Positions 17,683-27,350 of a DNA stretch of 64,000 nt are shown here, piece after piece. This stretch comes from Ostreococcus lucimarinus CCE9901 (lineage: Eukaryota; Chlorophyta; Mamiellophyceae; Mamiellales; Bathycoccaceae). Below the pieces are notes generated by a model, which had not been told where the DNA came from, did no database searches, and worked only from the letters and a program-made list of their open reading frames with translations. The translations under genes and the position numbers were made by a program. The number at the start of each line of letters is the position of its first letter. Within the stretch, counting starts at the first letter, position 1. The stretch is taken from NCBI RefSeq assembly GCF_000092065.1, contig NC_009362.1:372001-436000 (forward strand), written 5' to 3'.

Positions 17683-18732
17683 ATGGCCGACGAACTCGAC
17701 GAGGTGATCGGGTTTTTGTCCGATAAGAACCCGGCCGTGCGAGAGCAGGCGGCGCACATCATCCAAGGCTTGACTGGAACGGATGACGGCGCAAAGTTAC
17801 TGTGCGCTAAAGCCGACTCACTGGTGCCAAAACTGTTGCACGCGCTCGGCAAAGAAGGCGCAGAATCAAAGTATGCCGCGACAGCGCTGGTAAACTTGAC
17901 GCACGACCCGGAGGTGATCGTCAAGGCTGTGAACAAGGGTGTCGTGGAGCGAGCCATGGACGGGCTTCGCGATGGCGACGGTGCACCGGTAGACCTCTTG
18001 CTGTCTATTTTAGCGAACGTGACGACGGCGGAGAGCGGTGTACACGTGATAAGTCAAGAGGGTAAGCCACTAGAAGGATTTTACGTGTCAAAGTTGATCC
18101 AACTCTTGTCCACCGGAAAGCCGGAGGAAGACTACGACCATGCCGCGTCAGTCTTGACAAACATCTCGCGCGACCCGATCGGTCGACGAGTCTTCTTAGA
18201 TCCGAAGCGAGGATTGTTAGCATCAGTTGTTTCAATTATGAGTGAATCGAACGACCTCAGACGTGAGCGTGTCGCAGCGGCGTTGCGGAATTGCTGCATG
18301 GATGACATTCAGCGTAAAGCGCTTTTGGACTTTGTCAGCCCAGGTGCACAGGAGGCAGCAGGGGATGTCCTACGCGCGCTCCTTCGGCCGATCAGCGGGA
18401 AGCAGGTCGGAGCAGAATTATCTGATCATGTTCGTCAGGCCTGTGCGGAAGCGATCTACGCGTTGGCGAAAGACGAAGAAGGCCGGATGTGGCTTGGCAA
18501 GTTGGACGCTCCTCGGACTCTGCGAGACGGATACGAACTTGAGGAACACGCAGAAACTTGTGCTGCATTGGTTGCCGCCGGAGATTTGTTCCTGAAGCAC
18601 GGCATGGTGCCCGAAGACCTTCAAGAAGGCTTGAATCAGCCGCAAGCCGTCGAAGTGATTGACGATGACGAAGCCGTGGTCATGATGGGACCAGGCGTTG
18701 GTGGTGGTGGATTTATTAGTGGCGTGGATTGA
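17683..18732 (+). CDS. HGH1: HGH1 (FAM203) armadillo-like chaperone
   Basis: 349 residues, starting MADELDEVIGFLSDKNPAVR. ARM/HEAT-type repeats run through the protein (YAATALVNLTHDPEVI, ILANVTTAESG, DHAASVLTNISRDPIGRRVF), and the family's C-terminal region is present (RRERVAAALRNCCMD, QACAEAIYALAKDEEGR). HGH1 acts as an adaptor for the chaperonin TRiC/CCT in folding elongation factor 2, so it functions in the cytosol together with subunits such as CCT2, also encoded in this window. The C-terminal tail is Asp/Gly-rich. Head-to-head with ASCC2; the 3' side faces an exceptionally long gap. Confidence 0.92.
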   Translation: MADELDEVIGFLSDKNPAVREQAAHIIQGLTGTDDGAKLLCAKADSLVPKLLHALGKEGAESKYAATALVNLTHDPEVIVKAVNKGVVERAMDGLRDGDGAPVDLLLSILANVTTAESGVHVISQEGKPLEGFYVSKLIQLLSTGKPEEDYDHAASVLTNISRDPIGRRVFLDPKRGLLASVVSIMSESNDLRRERVAAALRNCCMDDIQRKALLDFVSPGAQEAAGDVLRALLRPISGKQVGAELSDHVRQACAEAIYALAKDEEGRMWLGKLDAPRTLRDGYELEEHAETCAALVAAGDLFLKHGMVPEDLQEGLNQPQAVEVIDDDEAVVMMGPGVGGGGFISGVD

Positions 18733-19827
18733 TTTGTCAATTGAGTAAATCGTTCGCTCGCGTCGTTCGCAATTTTAAAGCGAGAATTCCGCGCAGATAA
18801 TAGTGTATTAAAATCATATCGTATTCGTTGAAGCTCGCGTGGGTTAGTGACAGTATTGTGCGCGCCCCGTTTCGTACGTTGCGATGTAAATAATTAAATC
18901 AACTGCATCAAAGATGACGGCTTGTCAAAGCTCACAATGAAGTGGACGCGTGCGGATCGCGTGCTCATTTAAACGTGGTGTCGCGAATATCGATTGTGTG
19001 ACGTTCGTGTGTTGTTTTGCATGCATCTAGCGCCTATCTAAGAGCGCACTCCTGGAGAGTATTTATTTAATAAATTAATTAATTTTGATCGTGACGTCGT
19101 TGTCGGCGTGTTTGTCTTGATTACTCAATAAAATTGCTCGCTTGGCCGTCCACTACATCGAGCGATCTGGACTGCCTGTTTGCGACACATGGATGTGCAA
19201 AACGGGTTACGGGTGAATTAATTTCAATTATTTTCTCCTTCTCGATAAAACACCGACAACGTCGTTGTCTATGGACGCTCTGGCCGGCCGTGCGCGAGCT
19301 CCATGCCTCTTGGATGCTCGTTGGTGCCGTACGTTTCGGAGTTTTGCGTCCCGGAAGCTTTGATTCGTTGCCACGCGTTACGTTGGCGAACGTTTGTATT
19401 AAATTTATTTATTACAAAGACGCACATTTCACTTTGTACGAAAATAACGAACGCGCTCGAGTAATTACCACGTAAGAACAATGAAAATGACCTTTCGGAC
19501 GTCTCGTGCGCTTACGCTGCGTTTACATCGACTTCGTCGTCTCACGAGGGCGTGTTTTGCCGTCATTCGCGATTATTCGATAATTAATTACTTTTGTAAT
19601 CTGTTGCATCGCGAAGCCAGAAACGATCAGTTCAATATCCCTTAACGAGCATCCCGCGAGATCGCAGTCGTGGTTGTGCGCGCGCTTACGAGTGATGGGT
19701 GATTAATGTCTGTATGCACACTTGAATTGAAAAGAACTACATAGCAACCAAGACACTGAGACAGGTTCGCAGGCACTTCTTCCTCAACGAACAATATTTC
19801 TCAATACATTATAGCCACACCATGAAC
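18733..19827. other. 1.1-kb gap between convergent genes, no gene found
   Basis: Both flanking genes point into this interval, so neither promoter is needed here. It is clearly more AT-rich than the rest, with TTAATTAATTAA-type stretches at 19063-19086 and ATAATTAATTA near 19582. A 113-codon plus frame (19134-19475) has no protein character. I see no tRNA A/B boxes or recognisable snRNA/SRP motifs. Could hold a non-coding RNA gene. Confidence 0.5.
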
Positions 19828-21064
19828 CTACGCAGCCAGCGGCTTCTTCATGACGATGAGATACATCGGAGAGAAGATGCCGAGATCACCGCCTTTCTCG
19901 AGGTTGACCGCAGCCTTCAACAACATGGTGTGCACGGCTTGCGTCCCCTTGGGCGCGAAGCCGATGAACTCGAGCACGCCGGTGAGGACGTGCGTCAAGT
20001 ACGCCGCCCGGCGAGCAGATTTCATGGCTTGTTGCCACGGAACGGCTCCAAGGGTGGCGCGATCAAAAGTAAACTGCACGTCGAAGCCCGCCGCCTTCGC
20101 GGCTTCAACGCAATCTTCGATGGTGCGCACTTCCGGCAGTGCGTTACCTTCAGCGATGCCATCGACGACGTCGACGTGAACCTTATTATTCGGGTCGTAT
20201 TGATCGGTGCGCAACCACTCGTAGGACGCAAAGAGGGCACCCGGTTTGAGGACTTGGAACACTTGCTTGTACAAAGCAGTGGTGTTCGACGCGTGGCACG
20301 CGGCTTCAATGGCATACGCGCCGTCAAAGGATCGACCCTTGAACACCTTCGCGAGGTCCATGAAGTTACCTTGAACGATCTCCGTCAAATCTTCCAGGCC
20401 AGCCTGCTGGTTCAAAGTGTTGCAGCGGCCAACTTGGTACTCATTGATAGTGATACCAGTCACCTTACCGCCCGTGGCCTTGACGATGTTGCGCATCGGA
20501 CCCCCAACGCCGCAGCCAAGGTCCAACACGTTCATCCCCGCCTTCAAACCAATGTTCTCCGCGATCGCTGTGCGTGTAAAACGGGTAAAGTCGCGTCAGT
20601 CGAATGCCTGCTTTTCACGGATATGCGTGTAGAACGCGTTCACGGATTCGAGACGAGTGATGCGCGCGAGACGAGCATGACGTACCGACTTCCTGGCGAA
20701 TGATGGAGTCTTCAAAGCTCTCCCCCTTTTCGCGTGCGGCGAAGTGGAAGCTTTCGCCCCAACCGTACTCGTAAAAGTCGGTGATGAGGGAGTAAAACTT
20801 GTTCACGAAGTCCGGGGTGGACAAGATGCGCGATCCGACCCCCTTACCGTCTTCTTGGTCGAAGAACTCGTTGTAAGATTTTATCCCTTTGTCCACCATC
20901 GTCTTCGCCATCGCCCCGGTCTTCCCGCCGAACGAGCGCAGCGGGTTCTTGCGGAACCAAGACAACTTCACCGCGACGTAGATACCACCAGTCAGCGTCA
21001 CCCCACCGACGATCATCTGGACTTTCTTGTCCTCGAGCGCGTCCATGACGCGCGCGGTAGCCAT
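19828..21064 (-). CDS. SMT1: Sterol C-24 methyltransferase (SMT), one intron
   Basis: Exon 1 21064..20686 and exon 2 20567..19828 join into 372 residues. The intron (20685..20568, 118 bp) starts GTACGTC, contains CGACTGACG and ends ACACGCACAG. The N-terminus has one hydrophobic membrane-association helix (MIVGGVTLTGGIYVAVKL). Then come FYSLITDFYEYGWGESFHFA (sterol-binding YEYGWG motif), VLDLGCGVGGPMR (SAM motif I), GNFMDLAKVF, and YAIEAACHA. Role: transfers methyl from S-adenosylmethionine to the sterol side chain at the ER. The C-terminus ends MYLIVMKKPLAA. The joined frame QEVAIAENIGLKAGM reproduces the family's motif spacing, which supports the splice junction. Confidence 0.95.
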
Positions 21065-21741
21065 CTCGAGAGACCTTTGGCGCGAAAAGTCGAGCGCGCA
21101 AGATGCGATCTCGCGCCGAACTCCGAAGCTTTACGAGCGCGGACGGCGCGTGGAGGGCGTGCGGACGTGCGAAGGGTGGCTATGGACTCCCTCGAGGACG
21201 GACGTTCGAACGAATCGAAGTCGTCGTGTGCGGCGGCGGTAATCTTTCGGAACGCCTCGTGACGTCTTCGCGGATACGAGCGCCGCCGCTGCGAATCCGA
21301 ACCCGCCGCGGGCGCGACGAAAGGCCAGACGTCGTCGGGGGACTCGCGACGAGTCGTGATTCGATCGCGTCGCACGTTTTTTATCGATCATCCGCGTCAA
21401 AGGTGAAAGATCTATCATGGCTTTGAATACGGTAAAATTGACATCGGGGGAGATGCAGAGCCTCCCGCGGACATATCGACCTAGCCCTAGATCGCCAAGT
21501 TTCGGCGCTGAGCCCTGCGCAATCAGTCGTTGTGACGCCTCACACGGACCCATATCGACTTTCTCGACTTTCTCGACTTCTACGACGCCGACCGTCGCGC
21601 GCGATTTCGCGAAAGGGCTTATGCGATCTAACGTGGATGCGGTTCAGATGATGAGATCGCTGGAGTGGTGGATTAATGGATGAATGAATTGAAATGAGTC
21701 CTAGTATATATAAAAGCGTCGCGACGGGCGTCGGTGAGCTT
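21065..21741. other. SMT upstream region, no convincing gene
   Basis: 677 bp upstream of SMT, on the 3' side of GrpE. Open frames on both strands lack protein character. A TATATATAAAAG sequence at 21705-21716 on the plus strand lies just beyond the GrpE stop; it could be an A/T-rich 3'-end signal of GrpE or a promoter for antisense transcription. Confidence 0.4.
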
Positions 21742-22736
21742 TTACGGCTTGGTCGAAACCTTCACCATCGAAGCACGGATGAGGCTACTACCGATCTTAT
21801 AGCCCTTTCTGAATTCTTCAATGATGGTATCTTCATCCATCTCGTCGTTCTCTTCCCGCATGATAGCCTCATGGTCGTTCGGGTCGAACGGTTCACCGAC
21901 GCCCGCGACGACTTGGAGGCCTTGCGATGAAAGAATTTCCATCAACTGCTTGTGCATGTTTTGATATCCCGTCAATATCTTCTCCTCACCTTCGGTCGAA
22001 CCCTTGATATTCTTCTCTGCGAGGTCAAAGTTATCGAGCACGGGCAAGAGAGCCTTGACAAAGTCCCCCTTGGCGCTGCTCGCGAGGTTCTCCTTTTCCT
22101 TGAGCGTTCGCTTGCGGAAGTTGTCGAAGTCTGCGTTCAAACGCAAGTATTGATCCTTCATCGCGGCCACTTGGTCTTCCATACCGACCATCTTTGCGTT
22201 TGCATCACCGATTTCTCCCTTGAGGGAGGCCACAAGCTCCGCTGCGTCGGCGTTATCGCCGACGACGACCTCGAGTCGACCGACGAGCGCGCTCAACGCG
22301 GTCTCCTCTTCTTCCGCACCTCCTGCGACTTCTTCGTCGTCCTCGACGACTTCAACTTCGGGCACTTCTTCTTCAGTCTCAACAGTTTCACCCTGCGCGG
22401 TGCGAGAACACGCGTTGTTTCGTCAGTCGTTCGTTCGTCCTCGTCGACCGATACCCTCGTCGCCCCGCTCCCTCGTCGCTCGCCCGTCTAATCCTCGATC
22501 CCTCGCGCGCCGTCGGCCTCGCGCGTCGCCCTCGAGTCTCGCCACGCGTCGTTCTATCGCACCTCTTCTTCCCCCGCGCGCGCGATGATCTTCATCGCTC
22601 GCGCCTCGCGCGTCGCCCCCGAAGGTGTCGAACACGCTCGAAGATTCATCTTCGCGCGCATCGTCGTCGTCGTCGTCGTCGCGCGGGCGCGCGCGCGCGC
22701 GGGCGCCGACGCGATCGAGATCGTGATCGCGGACAT
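21742..22736 (-). CDS. CGE1: Plastid GrpE nucleotide-exchange factor, one intron
   Basis: Exon 1 22736..22563 encodes a Ser/Thr/Arg-rich plastid transit peptide (MSAITISIASAPARARARAT). The intron 22562..22393 (170 bp) starts GTGCGAT and contains GACTGACG. Exon 2 (22392..21742) adds GETVETEEE and the whole GrpE domain. The total is 274 residues. Exon 2 shows the long coiled-coil, then YLRLNADFDNFRKRTLKEKE, VLDNFDLAEKNI, QGLQVVAGVGEPFDPNDHEA and GYKIGSSLIRASMVKVS, the GrpE family order. Role: releases ADP from plastid Hsp70 (cpHsc70). Divergent from the ZIP gene, with 152 bp between start codons. Confidence 0.92.
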
Positions 22737-22888
22737 CCTCGGTGCGCCCGCGCGTCGGCTGCTCGACGGTTCGCGCGCGAACGAGTGGCGCGCGACGGGG
22801 TTTCCCTCGCCCTCGCGTCGTCGTCCACGCCGCACGCCGCGTCGCACCCTCGGTCGTCGTCGCCGAGACGACGCGACGACGACGGGCG

Positions 22889-23719
22889 ATGCTCGATGAC
22901 GGCGAACGACGCGCGATGACGCTCAGCACGCTCGCCGGACTCGCGACGACGCTCGGCGCGGTGGTGGCGGTGTGGAAGAAACCGGACGCGCGCGCGATGG
23001 CGTTCTTGCTCGGCGTCGCGATCGGAGTGATGACGTCGCTGTCGTTCGTGGAACTGTACGCGAAGAATGTCATCGAGCACGGGTTCTGGAGCGTCACCGC
23101 GGCGACGCTGGGGGGGGCGGGGACGTACGCGTGCGCGGCGCCGCTGTTGCCGAATCCAGAGACGCACCACGAGGCGAACGCGGGGACACCACCGAACGAA
23201 CGAACGACGATGAACGCGACGTCGAAGAGCGACGATGAAAAGGATGCCATCGCCGCTGGAAGAGTGAGCAGGGCGCGGTTGTTGCGATTGGGGATTTTGA
23301 TGGCGTTCGCGATGACGCTGCACAACTTGCCAGAGGGGTTCGCGGTGGCGTGCGCGTCGTATACGACGATTGGACCGACGATGGCGTTCGCGATCGGAAT
23401 GCATAACGTCCCAGAGGGTATCATCATCGCTGCCCCGGTGTATGCAGCGACTGGAAGCCGAAGTCGAGCCATTCTTCTCGCCACCGCGAGCGGGTTGTCG
23501 GAACCAGTCGGGGCGCTCATCGCTTTGAAATTCATGAAACCGTACCTCACTCCAACGCGTTTGGAACATCTCCTCGCCGGCACTGGTGGGATTATGGTTG
23601 CTGTGTGTGCGCTTGAATTGTGGCCCGAGGCGAGAAAATGTGGAAATAGTGACAATATGTACCGTGGGGTCATCTTTGGCGCCGCTCTGATGATGCTCAC
23701 GTTGTATCTCGGCGCGTAA
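22889..23719 (+). CDS. ZIP-family metal transporter (ZupT/GufA-like)
   Basis: 276 residues from the ATG at 22889. Eight hydrophobic segments. The ZIP metal-binding helix IV reads MAFAMTLHNLPEGFAVACA and helix V reads AFAIGMHNVPEGIIIAAPVY: H-N-x-P-E-G in both helices, as in ZupT-type divalent metal transporters. A short histidine stretch (ETHHEANAG) lies in the cytosolic loop. Likely imports Zn2+ or another divalent metal; the membrane is unknown. The upstream frame extends without ATG into an Arg-rich non-coding stretch. Shares a small bidirectional promoter with plastid GrpE. Confidence 0.9.
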   Translation: MLDDGERRAMTLSTLAGLATTLGAVVAVWKKPDARAMAFLLGVAIGVMTSLSFVELYAKNVIEHGFWSVTAATLGGAGTYACAAPLLPNPETHHEANAGTPPNERTTMNATSKSDDEKDAIAAGRVSRARLLRLGILMAFAMTLHNLPEGFAVACASYTTIGPTMAFAIGMHNVPEGIIIAAPVYAATGSRSRAILLATASGLSEPVGALIALKFMKPYLTPTRLEHLLAGTGGIMVAVCALELWPEARKCGNSDNMYRGVIFGAALMMLTLYLGA

Positions 23720-23768
23720 AAAATCTGTTGTAGCTTTAGATTGCTCCAAACTCTATGTTGCTAGCGTT

Positions 23769-26579
23769 CTATAACAATCCTCGCAAGCTGATAACGTTAC
23801 GAGTGCTTGGCGATAGCATCGACTCGCACCGCCCGTTTGTATTCCCAGTTTCTGGAATCCCGTGCGAAACAGCTCGCATCTTCTTTTCCGTGCTCGTATT
23901 CGCTCGATAGTTTTGCCATGACGTTCCATTACTGTCTAGTAGCGTGCCTCCCCACGCAGCGTCTTCCGTAGCCGTAGATAGAAGCTCAGCCACGCGTGTC
24001 TTCACTTGCGCTTTGCCGCTGCGGTGATCCAACTCTATCGGGCCTTTACTCTCGCGCTTCAGCGTGGCGATCCCCTGAAAAAAGAGAAACTTTTGCTCCG
24101 CATCAACGCTGCTGATGAGTGAGATACTATGCATCGAACCGGGGAACCCGACTCGCATATCGCGGAGATCTTCCTCAACGAGCACCCCAGCTTCGAAGAG
24201 TTGTCTGACAAACCGTTTCAGTACGACGCAGTGCTCCTTGAAGCGCTCGTATTCCAGAAGTCCCGCACGGTTAGTGATGAATGTGTTAAACTTCTGCTGA
24301 AGATCGAGTTGACCAGTTTTCTTTTGCAACTTTTGGAACCTCACTGGTCCGAGGTTTCTGAGCAGCCTTCGACGCTGGGCTTCGTTTCGAGCAGCGAGCA
24401 TGCGCACTCCCAAATCCTCGATGGCGAACATGATAACTCGTCGAAAGCTCAGTGGGCTACAGCCAATACTGTACTTGCCCATGCTTTTGATCATATTTAC
24501 GTACACGCTACAAAGCTGCGGATTCAATAGCATCTCTTCAAATCCAGAACAGAAAATGTGAGCCAGTACGTTTTCATGGTACACGCCGTACATGACCATC
24601 TGTTTCACCAGATTTTGAAAGATGTGTTCGTCCACCTTCAAGTTTGCAAAAGTTGAACCCATCATTACCACCTGGTTCTCATTCCACTTTGACAAAGACT
24701 CTTTCATGAGTTCATCAACGTTGGTGCGGTGTTTGTTCACCGGATGACCAAATGCTCCACTTCCACATACGTACAAATTCTCGCTCCCTCGAGCAACGAC
24801 AAACGTGGATGATTTGGATGCGTAAACCTGCTCAGCTTTAACTTCATACATCGGATGTCGCTCGATCTCTTCTATTTCCGACTTCTTCAAGGCGAGACGA
24901 TCGGTGACTGATAACGCTGGCTGTAACTTTTTCGGCGTAGTCGCCGTGGCGATTGACCCGTCGCCGAGTTGACCAAAGTCGTTTGATCCACAGACAAAAA
25001 CGTCGCCAAGCGTTGTCAACATGACGGTGTGATTATCACCAGCTCCGATTTGAACGATGAAAACGTTCACCATAGTAGACACCAGTGTCACCAAACTTCG
25101 ATCTACCGTGTCGCTCAATCCCAACTGTCCATCGGAACCGCGTCCGCAGACGTATACTCGACCCTTCTCTGTTAGCATTACTGTGTGCTCCTCTCCCCCG
25201 ACGACCTGCACGACCTTGTGACGAACCTTTTCCAACGCCACACAGCTTTCGCTTACGTCTTTGAGAGCCGTCATCTCGTTGATGAACCTCTGTTCAAGCT
25301 GGACCGAGTCGAGATGGATTTCTTCCACGTCGACTCGTTCCGGAACACCGCCGACGAACTCGTCGTGCCCCATGCGTCTGGGAATGAAAATATTCGAAAA
25401 GTCACCGCATCCGAGCTGACCACAACTATTTGAGCCAAATCCATAAACGTAACCCGAATCGGTCACTACGAGTGTGTGATTGCTACCGCAAGCCACTGAA
25501 GACACGTTCATAAGAGTGACAGATTCCACGAGCTTTGGCTTGGCGTAGTTAACCCCATCTCCGTGACCGAGTTGACCGCAATCTCCAACGCCGAAAGTGT
25601 AAACTTGCCCTGAGCCCGTTGTTATGACCGTGTGTGCTGAGCCCGCGGCACAAGACACCACCTTCGTCGTGGCGTTGGTCATCCAGTACATCCACTTTGG
25701 TGTGTTGTGAATCCGATTCAAACCGCTCTCACCGTGGCCAGTGCAACCGCCTACATCTTCCCCCCACGTCAAGCACTCCTGTCCTGATGTCACCGCTACC
25801 GAGTATCGGCCGCCTGCGGCGACATCTACAGCCTTCGCTCCGTCAATGACGTCGAGCGCCACCGGAACGTCCTGAGACGTCGTCGTTCGAAGACCGAGTT
25901 GCGATGACTCATCGGATCCCATAACAAGTATCCGTCCGTCGTGATCAGTATACGTAGGAGCGATATGTTCCAGCGCCTCTGGGTTGGATTCAAGAAGAAT
26001 AAGCGCATGATCGTCCCCACCAGATATTTTCTTCACCCGCGACCCCAATGGTAGACTGAACACAACTGGCTTGACGAACCGGTGCAAATGAGACGGCACT
26101 CCACGTAAGTTCTTCAATCGAGTCTCCATGTAAGCCACTCTCTCTTCGGACGTCGCATTGGCCTTACTCCCGCGATTACGAAATAAAATATTCATATATC
26201 CACCGACCGCAGGTTCACCGTCCGCGTCTACATCGTCGTCGGCTGCGTCGGTTGTTGTCAACGTTAAAGACGTCGCTGGTTCGTCCAAACGCGAGGCGCC
26301 TTTCTCCGCGAGCATCGCAACCGCAAGTTCTTCTTTCTCCACTTCGCGATCGGATCGTAATATTTCTACATCTTCTTCGTCATCGGACTCGCTCCATCTT
26401 AGCTCATCCACATCATCCGGGTTGCGGAACGCCCCCGTCTCGCGCTCGCGCCACTCGACGCGATGAATCGTCTCTACAAACTTTTGCTTTACTCGGTCCT
26501 CTTCGGTGTAACGAAGGACTGGAATACCCCAAGCGTTGATATTGACATCATCCCCATTGTTTGCGCCCGAGGGTTCCAT
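23769..26579 (-). CDS. RCC1-repeat protein with MIF4G-like C-terminal region
   Basis: 936 residues. The N-terminus (1-150) is acidic. RCC1/RLD-type propeller repeats follow at ~190-640 (DGRILVMGSDESSQLGLR, GQVYTFGVGDCGQLGHGDG, GYVYGFGSNSCGQLGCGDF, GRVYVCGRGSDGQLGLSD, GDVFVCGSNDFGQLGDGS). From ~665 on the sequence changes to helices: ENVLAHIFCSGFEEMLLNPQ, SVYVNMIKSM, SFRRVIMFAIEDL, and later KRFVRQLFEAGVLVEEDL. In eIF4G-type MIF4G domains the same order occurs, with phrases of the type F-x-x-A-x-x-E-P-x-F and F-I-G-E-L-F-K-x-x-M-L-x-x-x-I. I infer an RCC1+MIF4G-like protein, possibly linking Ran/chromatin-type propellers to mRNA metabolism. The MIF4G assignment is by pattern only. Confidence 0.75.
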   Translation of the reverse strand: MEPSGANNGDDVNINAWGIPVLRYTEEDRVKQKFVETIHRVEWRERETGAFRNPDDVDELRWSESDDEEDVEILRSDREVEKEELAVAMLAEKGASRLDEPATSLTLTTTDAADDDVDADGEPAVGGYMNILFRNRGSKANATSEERVAYMETRLKNLRGVPSHLHRFVKPVVFSLPLGSRVKKISGGDDHALILLESNPEALEHIAPTYTDHDGRILVMGSDESSQLGLRTTTSQDVPVALDVIDGAKAVDVAAGGRYSVAVTSGQECLTWGEDVGGCTGHGESGLNRIHNTPKWMYWMTNATTKVVSCAAGSAHTVITTGSGQVYTFGVGDCGQLGHGDGVNYAKPKLVESVTLMNVSSVACGSNHTLVVTDSGYVYGFGSNSCGQLGCGDFSNIFIPRRMGHDEFVGGVPERVDVEEIHLDSVQLEQRFINEMTALKDVSESCVALEKVRHKVVQVVGGEEHTVMLTEKGRVYVCGRGSDGQLGLSDTVDRSLVTLVSTMVNVFIVQIGAGDNHTVMLTTLGDVFVCGSNDFGQLGDGSIATATTPKKLQPALSVTDRLALKKSEIEEIERHPMYEVKAEQVYASKSSTFVVARGSENLYVCGSGAFGHPVNKHRTNVDELMKESLSKWNENQVVMMGSTFANLKVDEHIFQNLVKQMVMYGVYHENVLAHIFCSGFEEMLLNPQLCSVYVNMIKSMGKYSIGCSPLSFRRVIMFAIEDLGVRMLAARNEAQRRRLLRNLGPVRFQKLQKKTGQLDLQQKFNTFITNRAGLLEYERFKEHCVVLKRFVRQLFEAGVLVEEDLRDMRVGFPGSMHSISLISSVDAEQKFLFFQGIATLKRESKGPIELDHRSGKAQVKTRVAELLSTATEDAAWGGTLLDSNGTSWQNYRANTSTEKKMRAVSHGIPETGNTNGRCESMLSPSTRNVISLRGLL

Positions 26580-27350
26580 CGCGTGACGCTCGCGTGCGGG
26601 GGCACGCGAGCGTTCGCGCCGGTTCGTTGGATGTCCCGCGGCTCTTCGAGTCGCGTACGAATCCCTCGCGCGCCGTCTACGACGGCGTCGTCAATCGTCG
26701 AACGCACGCGCGGTCGGCGATAACACTCCCTACGCGTCGTTTCCCGCCCCGCGGTGGGTGGACGGTGGACGGCCTTCGTGCGCACTGCCGCGTAATGCCG
26801 CGCCCGACGCGACGGCAAGTCCCCCTGTCCCTCGACGCCCTCGACGGGGTCGATCGACGGGGTCGATCGATACGATCGACCGAATGCTTCGACGCGATCG
26901 ACGCGATCGATCGATCGGATACGATCGACGTCGATCGACGTGATCGATCGATCGAATGTTTGACGCGATCGACGTCGATCGATGCGATCGATCGATCGGA
27001 TACGATCGACGTCGAACGACGTGATCGATCGATCGAATGCTTCGACGGGATCGACGTCGATCGACGCGATCGATGCGATCGAACGATCGAACGCGATCGA
27101 ACGATCGGATGCGATCGACGGGATCGACCGAACTCGATCGATCGACGGCGCACCGTTCCCCTCGCGACGTTCGCGAAAGCGCGGCCGTCCAACCTCAGAG
27201 CGTCGATCGATCGACCTCGCGATCCGGACAAAGGAAATCGGGTGTTTGCCCTAGCCCTCCGAAAAGTACCGAACGCGCCGCCCTCTCTCACGCGCGGGGC
27301 GCGTGGCGTCGCACTTCATCGCGCGCGCTCGAAGACGACGGGGAACGATC
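26580..27350. promoter_or_regulatory. Divergent promoter region between RCC1 and iPGM genes
   Basis: 771 bp between two divergent starts. The flanks (26580-26830 and 27220-27350) are ordinary GC-rich sequence; the middle is a GATC-based repeat block listed separately. Frames remain open because the repeat lacks stops, but their products are only Arg/Asp/Ser/Ile repeats, so I read no gene here. Confidence 0.6.
26840..27215. repeat. CGATCGA-based satellite with 72-81-bp higher-order units
   Basis: Dense array of GATCGATC, GACGTCGATC and CGCGATCGA words. A larger unit recurs: ATCGATCGAATG followed by (C/T)TTCGACG-type sequence begins near 26882, 26954 and 27035, giving spacings of 72 and 81 bp. 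Every word is a near-palindrome, so the whole array can form hairpins. It occupies the only stretch upstream of both divergent genes. Confidence 0.85.

Noticed and set aside
19134-19475. 113-codon ORF in the long gap
   Set aside because: No ATG context, no protein-like pattern, Cys/Trp/Phe scatter typical of random AT-richer frames.
21417-21683. 88-codon plus-strand ORF upstream of GrpE 3' end
   Set aside because: Ser/Thr/Arg-rich with no conserved pattern and overlapping minus-strand frames of equal length.
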